This document shows, one piece after another, positions 44,207-54,726 of a stretch of DNA of 64,000 nucleotides. Each line of letters begins with the position of its first letter. The stretch's first letter is position 1. Source of the stretch: Taeniopygia guttata (lineage: Eukaryota > Chordata > Aves > Passeriformes > Estrildidae). Below the pieces are notes generated by a model that was given only the letters and a program-made list of their open reading frames with translations, made no database searches and had not been told where the DNA came from. Position numbers and translations under genes: made by a program. The stretch is taken from NCBI RefSeq assembly GCF_048771995.1, contig NC_133050.1:5654501-5718500 (forward strand). The letters are read 5' to 3'.

Positions 44207-47200
44207 AGAATTGTAATTCCACTCCCAGGGTTTGAATATTGCTGGAGCAGGGACAAAAGGAGTAGTGCCAGGATCTGGTGCAGGAGGAGGGAGCATCCAT
44301 GTTGGTGCATCTGCTGGCTTGAATTGCTTGGTCTCGTGTGATGCATTTTTACAGGCAAGCAGAGCACATGAGGTGGAGCTTGCTATGGGATAGGGAGAAA
44401 ATGCACTTCTCGGAAGGGGAAAAAGTGCTGATTAATAAGTGTCAGGAATGAAAAAGGCTGGGTACTCATTGCTGGTGGACTGGGTTGCTTTCGAGCCCTG
44501 TGTGGCTCCAGGGGGCTGTTGGCTCATCTTGTGGCTTTGCATTGTTTAGGTCAAGGCAGGTAAATCAGGTTTAATTTGACCTTCAGCATGTTCCTGCCTG
44601 CTGGAAGCTCATCTTTTATTGGAAAAAAAAAAACCAAAACAACAAAACAAAACAAAACAAAACAAAAAAAAAACCAAAAACCCCCCAAAAAACCCAACTA
44701 AAAAAAAAAACACACAAAAAAATTCCCAACAAAAAAAACCCCAACCAAACCACAAAAGCTTTTTTGGATCAGTGTATGAGCTCTGGGAAAAGGAAAGGGG
44801 GTCCTTCAGATCGTCTTCACCCCTTTGGAGGCACAGAATACCCTTTGGAAAGGAGGAACCGTTGTCCCTAAGGAATCTGCTTTGTTTCATCTACCTTTTC
44901 CCCTCTGTCTTTTAGCAAATTTCTGCTTGGTTGAGTGAAATTATTTTGGTTGAGTGAAATATCCTGCTTTTACAGTATTTCACAGGAGTGGATTGTTTTA
45001 GGGATTCCCGGGCAGGAATGTGTCTGAGCCAAACAACCTTCCTCTGGCATCAGCAGGCACCAGCTGCTTGGGAGGAAAGTGCTTGAAACCCTACAATTAT
45101 GGGATAATGTATTCCAAGAGAGTTTCTTGGCTTTCCATTCCTGGGCTGGAGAGTTTATATTCCCTCCCTGATCCTTGTGAAATGTTGCTGAACTTGGATG
45201 TTCTTGTCACCTGCTCCTCGATGGTGCCGGGAATGGGGACCCACAGCAGGGGCTTGGGCAGGAGGGGGAAAAAACCCAAATTTTCTGGCATTTGCTTTGA
45301 ATTTACCAATGTGACTCCGCTTGTGGCAGAGGAATCTTATCTTTGAAAAGATTTGGAGGAGCACTGGCTTTTTTATTGAGTCAATGGAAAAACGATGGGG
45401 AATTAACAATATAACCTGGATTGTTGAAGGGAATTAGGCACGGAATTCACTCAGGAACTTTGGCTGGTCCTGCAGGGCACTGTCAGCATCCAGAGGAGTT
45501 TTCTTCCCACTGGGGCCTGGCCAGAAGGTGCAGAAATTAACCCCTCTGGCCCCTTCGAGGGCTCGGGACCACTCCACAATTTTGCAGACAAACTCGAGTC
45601 CTTGAAGATTTTTCTCTCTTCTTTCTCTTTGTTTTGCCTTCGAAAAATGCCACTTGCAAAAACACACAGATATTTTTCTTCTTCTTTTTCATGAAAAAAG
45701 GTCTTTTCAGCATCAAACCCACCCGTGTGCAGGAGCAGGGCTGGCTGGTTCTGGAGGCAGAGCTTTCCCACGGATCTGGGCATCCCCTGAATGTTCTTTG
45801 CTGTAGAAAATCCCGATTTTTGGAGGTGAGGGAGCGGGAGGAAGCCTGTCCAGCCCCTCTGCCCAGCTCGGCTGAGGCTCTGACAGGATGGGGACAAGCT
45901 GGCAGAGATTCTGGAGTGAAAGCAAGCTGCCTCCCTCCTCTGGTGCGAGGGATGGCCACGGAGCAGGTTGCCATGGAGAACCGGGATTATTCTGCGCGTG
46001 TGTGTACAGGCTGGGGGGGATATCATAATTTTTTAAAATTTTTTTTTAAAAAAAACCCCATTTCTGATGGAGTGTGATGCCATCAGCGGCCGTGCTCACC
46101 CAACCTTGGGAGCTGCAACCTCCAACCCCATCCCCATCCCCTCCTCCCTCCTGCTGCAGCCCCAGCTCCTGCCCCAGCCCCTCCATCGGACTCTTATCTC
46201 CAATAATCCCCCCGTAAGAGGGCTTTCTGCTTGTTATGACACCCAGTGAAAGCGTGGGAGAAAGATCCTTTCTTCGCCCTTGTCCTCCACAGCCAGCCAC
46301 TAGCCTGAATGGGAGGCTTTTTTGTGTCTCTGTGTGCCTGACTAATTGAGCTGAAGGACTTGCGTCTGGAAGGGCTTGAAAGGGACTTTTGTTGCCACTG
46401 CGGAGTTTGTGGAAGGCGAACGAGCTCTGCTTTCTTAGGGAACGCGGGTCCTGGGCAAATTTGACTCTCGAGTGCTCACGCCTCCCAGTTCTTTGGGAAA
46501 ATAAGGAGAAAAAAAAAAAAAAGGTGGTGGGATTGGATTTTTTTTTTGTGTTGTGTTTTTTGGGGGTGATTTTTTTCTTTTTTTTTTTTTTTTTTTTTTT
46601 GGAGCACTATTGGCAGCCCCAGGCGCTGGAGAATTGAGTCTGGCAAAAAAAAAAAAAACCCAAAAACAAACAACCCAAAAAACCCCCAAAAAACCAAACC
46701 ACCTTGGCCCTGGAAGGTTGGTGAGCTGGCTGTGAAAAAAGGGCTTGGTGAGATGAGTAAAACTGGCTAAAAATAACAGTATCAGAAGCCCTCCAAAAAT
46801 AACAGCATCGAGAGCCTGTGCCTCCTGCAGCTTTTAAGGCCTGATAATCCAAACCCAAATCTTCTCTCCGATTCCGTGGGAAATTCCTTTGTGGTCCAAA
46901 GATGCTTTCACATCCCATTGCACCCTGAGAGGAGATGAGCACCAGCCAGGCCAGGACCGTTTGAGTGGCTGTTGGAAAATTTCTCTTTTCCTCTTGGCCT
47001 TAACAAGAGGAAAAGGAGTTTTTCCTCTTTCTAAACAAGGAGTGCTGAAAAGTTGGGATTCTCCCTTCAGGTGCTTTAATTGGTGTCAGGTGGCTCCTGG
47101 CAGCACCAGGAATGGGCTGCAGGAAGGAATTTTTCTTCTACCTGTGACAGCTCCAACCCCACATCTTCTGAAAGCACCCAACATCCTGCTCGGTAGGAAA

Positions 47201-48223
47201 ACCATGAGGTTTTGCTGTCACAATTTGGGAATTTAAAGGCTCTTTTCCTGGTTTGGGTCATCCCTGTTGGTGTCGTCTGCTGAGCTGTTGTTCCCACCAC
47301 CAGAATGTGTTTTTTCCATCTGTCCAGGATATTTTCTTGCTGTCTTTGCTGATTTTTCATGCTACTGAATTCATTCAAAGACCTTCTCCAGCCCGTTTTT
47401 ACCCCATGGTGTGGCTGTGCAAAACCTACTGCCTCTGGCAAGGAGGGAACGTGGGGTTTGGGGGAAAAAAGGGCTTTTGAGGCAGAAAATGTCGTGGCAT
47501 CTGGCAAAGATGGCTTTTAACGTGGCTGGTGGGAGAAATGGGGAAGGAAGTGGCTGTATGGGGTCACTTTGTTCCTGTTGTTTATTTCCCAAGGGGTGTG
47601 TAGCCTCTGCACCTCATTGAGAAGTCATTTGAAATTATAAATTTTCAATAAATATATTTCCACTGTAATTTCTCAACACCTCCTCCCCTCCCTCTTCTTC
47701 TTTCATCCCAGAGATCCTGCAGGTCCTTCCACACAAGAAATTACTGTGGAAGCTGCCAGGGTCCATTCCACCCCTGTGTGGCTAAACCCTCACTGCGTTA
47801 TTGATTTCTAATGGCAAGGGATTAAAATGTATTGAAAGTTGTGTTTTTAAGGGGGTGATCTAGAGGATGTAAATACTCACGCCACTTCTTTTCCCACTCT
47901 GCACCCAAAGGCTGCAGTTGGGTGTCTTCAGGAGTTTCCCAGGGCTGAAGAGATGGGGGAAAACCAGAACAAATGGGTTTGAAAGAGATGTAGACATGAG
48001 TGGTGAAATTTGATAGCGAGGGAAGGTGAAGGCAAAGAGAGCCAAATGAGCAGGAGGCCTTGTAAATTAAAAAAACAAAATCTAAAAAATTAAAAAATCA
48101 CTTTTGGAGATGGCGCCAAACCCCTTTTTACGTGACTCCACTCGGAGTTTTAAAATCCAGCAATTTCTGCACCACTTTCTGCCAACACTGTGCTAAACCC
48201 AACCTTGGTTTTGTGTCCTGCAG
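44207..48223. other. Intergenic or intronic with A- and T-rich tracts
   Basis: Contains an A-rich AAAACAAAAC/AAAAACCCC tract at 44,622-44,757, and opposed A- and T-rich stretches at 46,507-46,700. Nothing else is recognised. Confidence 0.6.
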
Positions 48224-48269
48224 CCCGAGGCCCGTCCTGCCGCCGCTCCGGGGATGCCCACAGCACCAG
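48224..48269 (+). ncRNA. Candidate 46-bp exon
   Basis: Acceptor GGTTTTGTGTCCTGCAG and donor CACCAG|GTATTT flank a short GC-rich segment. It could be an internal exon of the miR-9-1 host transcript. Chance pairs of this quality are common in 25 kb. Confidence 0.2.
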
Positions 48270-48724
48270 GTATTTGTTCATCCTGCTCCTTCCTGGGCCA
48301 GGAAACCACAATTTCTGGGTGTTGGGCTGCTCATGAAATGACAATTTCTGAGGGGTTTGTCCTGTCAGCCCCATGCCAGGAAAATGCAGTTGTGTATTAT
48401 TTGAGATGAGCAGCTCACAGCCAGGCATGGCCATGGCTGCACTCCCCAGCATCCTCCAGCCCTTTTCCCTATTTTTTAAATTTTTTTTTTTTTGTGGGTC
48501 AGTGTGTTTGTTAGTTATTTTTTTTATATATATATGCTTTCCAATAACCAATTAAAAAAGAGAAAAATCACCAAATTCCAGTTTTGAAATGATGTGTGAA
48601 CTTGGAAATTTGGGCTTTTAGTCAAAACAAGGTGAGGGGAGCAGAGCAAGGCTCCTGCTCCAATGGGCTGGAGGCCAGAAGATGTAAAGAAACCCAAATT
48701 AGTGGTGCCTTTTTTTGAAAAACA

Positions 48725-48920
48725 TTTTTCTTTTTCTTTTTCTTTTTCTTTTTCTTTTTCTTTTTCTTTTTCTTTTTCTTTTTCTTTTTCTTTTTCTTTT
48801 TCTTTTTCTTTTTCTTTTTCTTTTTCTTTTTCTTTTTCTTTTTCTTTTTCTTTTTCTTTTTCTTTTTCTTTTTCTTTTTCTTTTTCTTTTTCTTTTTCTT
48901 TTTCTTTCTTTTTCTTTTTC
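48725..48920. repeat. (TTTTTC)n hexanucleotide array
   Basis: About 32 almost perfect copies, with one small interruption near 48,901-48,909. The plus strand is all pyrimidine. The array runs directly into CAG at 48,920-48,922. Confidence 0.98.
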
Positions 48921-48922
48921 AG

Positions 48923-49015
48923 AAAGGAATTTGCCAAAGTACACACCTCAAGTATATTTTACCCTCTGCGGAGGCCTTATTATGCTGGAACCAGCTTAAT
49001 GAAATAAAAGGGTTT
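48923..49015 (+). ncRNA. Candidate terminal exon after the hexamer array
   Basis: TTTTTCAG|AAAGGAATTT forms a textbook acceptor whose polypyrimidine tract is the 196-bp microsatellite. AATAAA lies at 49,003-49,008, and a T-rich stretch follows. No coding frame is evident. Confidence 0.3.
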
Positions 49016-49915
49016 ATTTTTTTATAACTGACCAGTAGTTCTGGGCTCGTGCATTTCAGAGCACAGCAAAGTTACGCTAAACCAATAATTTTTGTGGTAT
49101 CTCACACCAAACCCCTAAAATTTGGAAAATTCTTGAATTTGCACAGATTATTGCTCCTGCATTTAACACATTGCAGCTCAAAGAACAAGAGATTTTGTGC
49201 AGATTGGGAAAAAAGATCAAATGTAAAAAGAGGTATAGAAAATAACAGAAAATCAGGAGACTTTGAAACAGATAAGGAATAATTCTCAAACAAAACACAG
49301 CAATAATCCTAAAGTGCTTTATTATTGTGAATAAGTACAATGTTGCTATAAAATATTTAGAATTCTGCCATGCATCTATTCCTCTGTAATATTCATAATT
49401 CCTGCAATCCCAACATTCAGTGCGTACTACCCAGAATTTCCTTGTTTCAGTTCCCAGCACCGGGGCCTTCTCATCTTTGGGGCAGGGAGCAGGAATCAGG
49501 ATTTTTCCAAAGGTCTGGAGGAGTGGGGCACTGATGCCACACATGTTCTGAACGCGCTCTGGACATGCTGAGCAGGTCACAGGGATGTGGATTGGGACCC
49601 CAGTGCCACCAGTGCCACCCTCTGCTCCTCCATCCCTCCTTCTCTCCCTGGAGGACCACGGGCTCACCCAGCACTGGGGGAAAATAGTAATTTAATTTTT
49701 TTCCTCAGTGAAAACACTGGGGAAAAAAAAAAAAGAAAAAAAGAAGAAGAATGGAATCTTGGTGCATTTTGTGACTTTGTTCCCAGCAGAAGAAGAGCCA
49801 AGGCCAGCCCAGTGAGCGGGTTTGAGCGAGCAGCCAAACCCTTGTGGCTGCCAGGACCCTTCGCTGCTGCACCACCAAAGGGTTTCACCTTCAACCAAGA
49901 GCAGCCTGCTCCTCT
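49016..49915. other. Intergenic, nothing recognised
   Basis: AT-moderate single-copy sequence with no gene that I can support. Confidence 0.55.
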
Positions 49916-50495
49916 CCCTTCCCTTCCCTTCCCTTCCCTTCCCTTCCCTTCCCTTCCCTTCCCTTCCCTTCCCTTCCCTTCCCTTCCCTTCCCTTCCCTT
50001 CCCTTCCCTTCCCTTCCCTTCCCTTCCCTTCCCTTCCCTTCCCTTCCCTTCCCTTCCCTTCCCTTCCCTTCCCTTCCCTTCCCTTCCCTTCCCTTCCCTT
50101 CCCTTCCCTTCCCTTCCCTTCCCTTCCCTTCCCTTCCCTTCCCTTCCCTTCCCTTCCCTTCCCTTCCCTTCCCTTCCCTTCCCTTCCCTTCCCTTCCCTT
50201 CCCTTCCCTTCCCTTCCCTTCCCTTCCCTTCCCTTCCCTTCCCTTCCCTTCCCTTCCCTTCCCTTCCCTTCCCTTCCCTTCCCTTCCCTTCCCTTCCCTT
50301 CCCTTCCCTTCCCTTCCCTTCCCTTCCCTTCCCTTCCCTTCCCTTCCCTTCCCTTCCCTTCCCTTCCCTTCCCTTCCCTTCCCTTCCCTTCCCTTCCCTT
50401 CCCTTCCCTTCCCTTCCCTTCCCTTCCCTTCCCTTCCCTTCCCTTCCCTTCCCTTCCCTTCCCTTCCCTTCCCTTCCCTTCCCTTCCCTTCCCTT
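49916..50495. repeat. Perfect (CCCTT)n array, 116 copies
   Basis: Five hundred and eighty bases of uninterrupted CCCTT with no substitution or slippage. It is followed by about 150 bases of T-rich sequence. The SLPFP-repeat ORFs in all three plus frames are artefacts. Confidence 0.99.
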
Positions 50496-50940
50496 CTTTA
50501 TTTTCTTACCTAATTTTTATTTTATTTTTTCATCTAATTTTTTAATTTTCCTTTTTCGTTATTACCCTTTTTATTTCCCTTTTTATTTTCCTTTTTATTG
50601 TTTCGTTTTCTTATAATTTCATTTTTCCTTTTTGTTTTTGTTGTCCTTGTTGTTGTTTTCCTATTCCCCCCTCCCTTTGTTTTCTTCTCCCATTTTAATT
50701 TCCATCTTTCCCCCCAATTTGGCGCTTAAGCCTGCTTTGTCTTGTCTCCTGCCGAACGTGGAAGGAAGGGGCAGCCGCTCCCACGCCAGTAGGGTTTTTA
50801 TTGTTGTTGTTGGCATTTTCCTGGTGCTTTGTTCCACCCTCCCTACCTCGGTGCCCATCGCGGGGTGCGGGTCGGGGTGCCCGCGATGCTTGGGGAAGCA
50901 CAAAGCCCCAAGGAAGACACGAGGGCTCTTGTTATCCGGG
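50496..50940. other. T-rich flank of the CCCTT array, then GC-rich
   Basis: T-rich low-complexity sequence to about 50,700, which could be degenerate array remnants, then ordinary sequence. Confidence 0.6.
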
Positions 50941-51060
50941 CCGTGCAGGAAAGAGTTAACCCATTAGAAATTCCGAGCCCTTCTTCCGATAGTTAAACCT
51001 GATTTGCATGCATTTGCATAATGAATGTCATTTGCATTCTTGGAGGTTGGCTACTTCTGT
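50941..51060. promoter_or_regulatory. POU octamer cluster
   Basis: Three exact ATTTGCAT octamers lie at 51,002, 51,012 and 51,030, with TAATGAAT between the second and third. POU-domain factors, including neural POU3F proteins and OCT4, bind this octamer. The surrounding 100 bp is complex, single-copy sequence. Confidence 0.55.
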
Positions 51061-51319
51061 GGGAAAAGTCAAAGCGGGATTGCGGGGAGGGTGAAGGGGG
51101 GTCGGGGAAGAAAGAAGGGAAGATTTTTCCCCCCCGCATCCCTGCCCCTCGCCATCCTCACCCAAACGCTCTTTTCCTTCCCCTCTTTCCCCCCATTTTT
51201 CCCCCCTGGAGGCCTTTGCACAAAGCCAGCCATCGCCACCATCGCCATCGCCTGGGCCGGGCGCATCCTCTCCCGCCTGCCCCCCTTCCCCTCCTTTAAT
51301 TTCTGCCTCTAATTCCATC

Positions 51320-51610
51320 TTGGCTCCTCGCTGGCTCGCGGGGGGCTGCAGCCCCGGCCCTCCCCTCCCGGCGGGTGCATGCGTGCTGCGGGGAAGGCGA
51401 GGTGCGAGCCACCATTTTAGGCAGCTGAGTGTAAAATGGCCGATCCCCCTCGGCCGGGCCCGGCCACGCGGGCGGGAGCGTTCCAGCAGCTTCCATCGCG
51501 TTCCGGCGCCTTCCGTCGCGTTCCGGCACCTTCCGCACAACGGGACGGAGCCGCTGGTGGCGCTTCGGCCTCGCCGCGGGGCCTTCGGCCTCCAGGGGCT
51601 CATCCCGGCC
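51320..51610. promoter_or_regulatory. Small CpG island with YY1-like sites
   Basis: CpG-dense sequence with CCACCATTTTAGG and GTAAAATGGCCGAT, which resemble YY1 sites. No clear transcription start or exon is seen. It directly abuts the 28-bp array. Confidence 0.4.
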
Positions 51611-52162
51611 TGGCCGGGGTTTGGGATTTCCCTTTTCCTGCCCTGGATTTGGGATTTCCCTTTTCCCGCCCTGGATTTGGGATTTCCCTTTTCCCATCCG
51701 GGATTTGGGATTTCACTTTTCCTGCCCTGGATTTGGGATTTCCCTTTTCCTGCCCTGGATTTGGGATTTCTCTTTTCCTGCCCTGGATGCGGGATTTCCC
51801 CTTTCCCATCCTGGATTTGGGATTTCCCTTTTCCTGCCCTGGATGTGGGATTTCCCTTTTCCTGCTCTGGATTTGGGATTTCCCTTTTCCTGCCCTGGAT
51901 TTGGGATTTCCCTTTTCCCGTCCAGGATTTGGGATTTCCCTTTTCCTGGCCTCGCTGGGATTTGGGATTTCACTTTTCCCTTTTCCCGCCCTCACCGAGG
52001 TTTGGGATTTCCGTTTTCCTGCCCTGGATTTGGGATTTCCCTTTTCCCATCCTGGATTTGGGATTTCCCTTTTCCTGGCCTCGCTGGGATTTGGGATTTC
52101 ACTTTTCCCTTTTCCCGCCCTCGCCGGGATTTGGGATTTCTCTTTTCCCAGCCTTGCCAGGG
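51611..52162. repeat. 28-bp minisatellite carrying kB sites
   Basis: Eighteen units of GGATTTGGGATTTCCCTTTT plus CCTGCCCT. Twelve units contain exactly GGGATTTCCC, a perfect match to the NF-kB consensus GGGRNWYYCC; the others have CAC, CTC or CCG at the end. The first is at 51,623-51,632. The 28-bp period rotates the frame, giving DLGFPFSCPGF-type ORFs that are not genes. Confidence 0.97.
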
Positions 52163-52179
52163 CATCATGGCCACCAAAC

Positions 52180-52530
52180 CCCCCCAGCCAACTCACACCC
52201 CAAAATCAGCCTCTTTTCACCACTTGTCTCCAGGTTTTGCGCCAGCTCTAGCATTGTCTTTTACCGTAGTTTTAAAAAATTATTGTTCAAAGTACCCTCC
52301 GTGCCTCCTCCCCCAGCCAACCCACACCCCAAAATCAGCCTCTTTTCACCCCATCTCCAGCTTTTGCATCACCAAAAATCAGCTTCTTTTGCACCACTCA
52401 TCTCCAGCTTTAGCACCACCAAAAATCAGCCTCTTTTCACCACTCTCTCCAGGTTTTGCGCCAGCTCTATCATAATTTTTTACCATATTTTTTAAAAATT
52501 ATTGTTCAAAGTACCCTCTGTGCCTCCTAT
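52180..52530. repeat. Partial tandem duplication (~219 bp period)
   Basis: ATTGTTCAAAGTACCCTC occurs at 52,282 and 52,501, preceded by matching TTTTGCGCCAGCTCTA segments. CACCCCAAAATCAGCCTC blocks recur inside, so shorter duplications are nested. Confidence 0.85.
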
Positions 52531-54637
52531 GGGGCTTGAGGCTTGGCTGCAGAATTTTTTCCTAGATGCACTAGATGACGTTCCATTCTCTGTGTGCTGT
52601 GACAACGTTAGCGAAACAGCTGTTTAATTATTTTTTTTTTACCCCTCCTCCTTCTTTTGGAGTAGAAAAATTCAATTGCCTCATTTTTTCTGTTGCTGAA
52701 AGCATCTTATGGCTGTTTAAGAAAGGGGGGAAGAAGCAGTGTGAAACAAGAGTGACTCCATCCCCTCCTGTGCGTGTGAGAGGCTTCGCCTGGTCCGAGT
52801 GATCTGTGGGCACAAAGTTATTGTGCTCAGGTTAATCTGAGAAAGGGGGAAAAAAATCTCTTCACACAACTGGTAGGGTGGGAAGTGATTAATTTTACTA
52901 CAACACCTGAAATATATTGGGGTGTTTTATCTGAAGACCCGTTGCAAGAGGTTTGTGGTTTAGGTGAAAGTCTTGGTGTTCCGTGAGGCCGCGTTTGTTG
53001 TTCTTTTTAATTTCTCCCCATCCCTCTGTTGCCATGAGACCTGGAAACTTAAAAGCCTAAATATGCTAAGTGAGTTTAACCCTGGTGTGACGGGAATTTT
53101 GAAAGCAGATTAAAAACCAACTCTAAATTTATCCCTAGAAGAAAAATAAATCACATTTTTGATGCCGGAATCCCAGACACACCTGGCTGGGGGCAGCCCC
53201 GTGGGGAACAGGGCTGGTGCCTGGTGGGGTCTGTGAGGTGGGAAGGGGTGGGGAAGGGGTGGGGAAGGGTGGGGAAGGGTTGGGGAAGGGGTGGCTGTCA
53301 CCCATGGAACTTTTCGTGCGGCCACGCGCTCCTCTCTGCCTGCCAAACGTGCTTAGTCAGGAGTGGGAAATGCTTCCCTGAAACTGGCAAAAATGCGCTA
53401 AGGCTCTTAGCTCCAGGGCTAAGCTGGAGCTACTTAGTCCATTCTCTTTGCTTTTATTTAGAAACTTCAGGCTGTGCTGGGGGATTTTTTTTTTTTCCCT
53501 GCTATTTTTCTGGTTCTTTCCCTGGGATGGGGCACAGGAATGTGTTGGAAGCGGAGCTGGAAGGAGAGGATGGGTCTGGGCATTGCTGCTCTGCTCCCAC
53601 CTGTGCCACTCACAGGCTTGGCACCACTGGATTTTCCCAGGATCAGATTGTCTCTGATTTCTGTAGTGTTAGAGATGATTTATGGGACTGATGGCCAGCA
53701 GAACAAATTCTTTCTCTGCCCCTTCCTCTGTTAAGTGAGGTCAGTCCTGCTCTGGGTATCTAAATCCATGAGTAACCACAGCTGGAGACAGGCAAATCTT
53801 AAATTAGCAAACCAAAACCACTACACAGAGTTTATACACATGGAAAGTACCTAAAGTGACTATTAATATATTATTAAAATATAGAATAATTCTGTAAGGA
53901 CACTCCAAAGCATCCAAAGGGTCAGGACTGCTGACCTGTGATATTTTCAAGAAGGGTTGAGCAGTGCTGGAGCTTTGCCACGTGGTTCCTGCTGCATTGA
54001 GGGTGGCAGTCACACTTTGATCCACGACTCTTCCCTCAATGAGGCTCTGGCTGGGGATGGGTCTCCCTGTGCTTGGGCACAGCAAAGTGCTCAGGACAGC
54101 CAGGATAAATCCCCCAGCCTCAGGGGGCTCTGGGCTTGGCTTTGGGCCTTGGTGGAGCAGTCACTGCCCTGGGCAGGGAGGGAGACCTGGAGAACACAGA
54201 TCCCCAGAAGACAAAAAGAGTACAAAGGTGTTTTTTGACTTATATTTGAGGTTTTGGTCCTGCTGGTAGCTTTGGAGTACTTGGAACTGGTTTTGCTACA
54301 CAACCACAGTTAGATGCTGGCTAGAATGGACAATGAGAAATTTCAAATTTCATTTCATTTCAAATTTCATTTCATTTCCAACAGCCATTTCAAATTGCCC
54401 CAGAGCAGACCCCAGCTCCTCTTGCTCCCTACAAGGCTAAGGCCCCACAGAGGCATCTCAAGTTAGGAAACCAGCCCAGTTTCAGAGATGCTGAGAGTTT
54501 TCCAGATGAATTCTCCATTCTCTCTTCCTTATTCCCCTTTGGTGTCAGAAGTGTGGCTGTAATCTCCCTATCCTGGTGTAATCCAGCCAGAAAACACAGG
54601 TCTGACATTTAACATCCTCTTTTCTCTCTCTTGCCAG
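52531..54637. other. Intergenic or intronic, nothing firm
   Basis: The segment 52,560-52,960 is complex and AT-rich and may be regulatory. A GGGGTGGGGAA repeat lies at 53,226-53,290. No gene recognised. Confidence 0.55.
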
Positions 54638-54726
54638 GCTGGACGTGGGTTCACCCTACCTGCTGCTCATTTTCTGGCTGATGAATTGTAGGTCTTTGGC
54701 CCCAAGAATTCACTGGGAAGATCCTG
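54638..54726 (+). ncRNA. Candidate 89-bp internal exon
   Basis: A strong acceptor (CTTTTCTCTCTCTTGCCAG) and donor (CCTG|GTAAGG) bracket 89 bases. One frame reads LDVGSPYLLLIFWLMNC then a stop, a hydrophobic run of unclear meaning. It could be a host-transcript exon. Confidence 0.35.

Noticed and set aside
46767..46776. MEF2 consensus CTAAAAATAA
   Set aside because: A few such matches are expected by chance in 64 kb and the surrounding sequence shows no other regulatory sign.
49587..50616. SLPFP-repeat ORFs of 233-308 codons
   Set aside because: All three plus-strand frames are open because CCCTT units contain no stop; microsatellite artefact.
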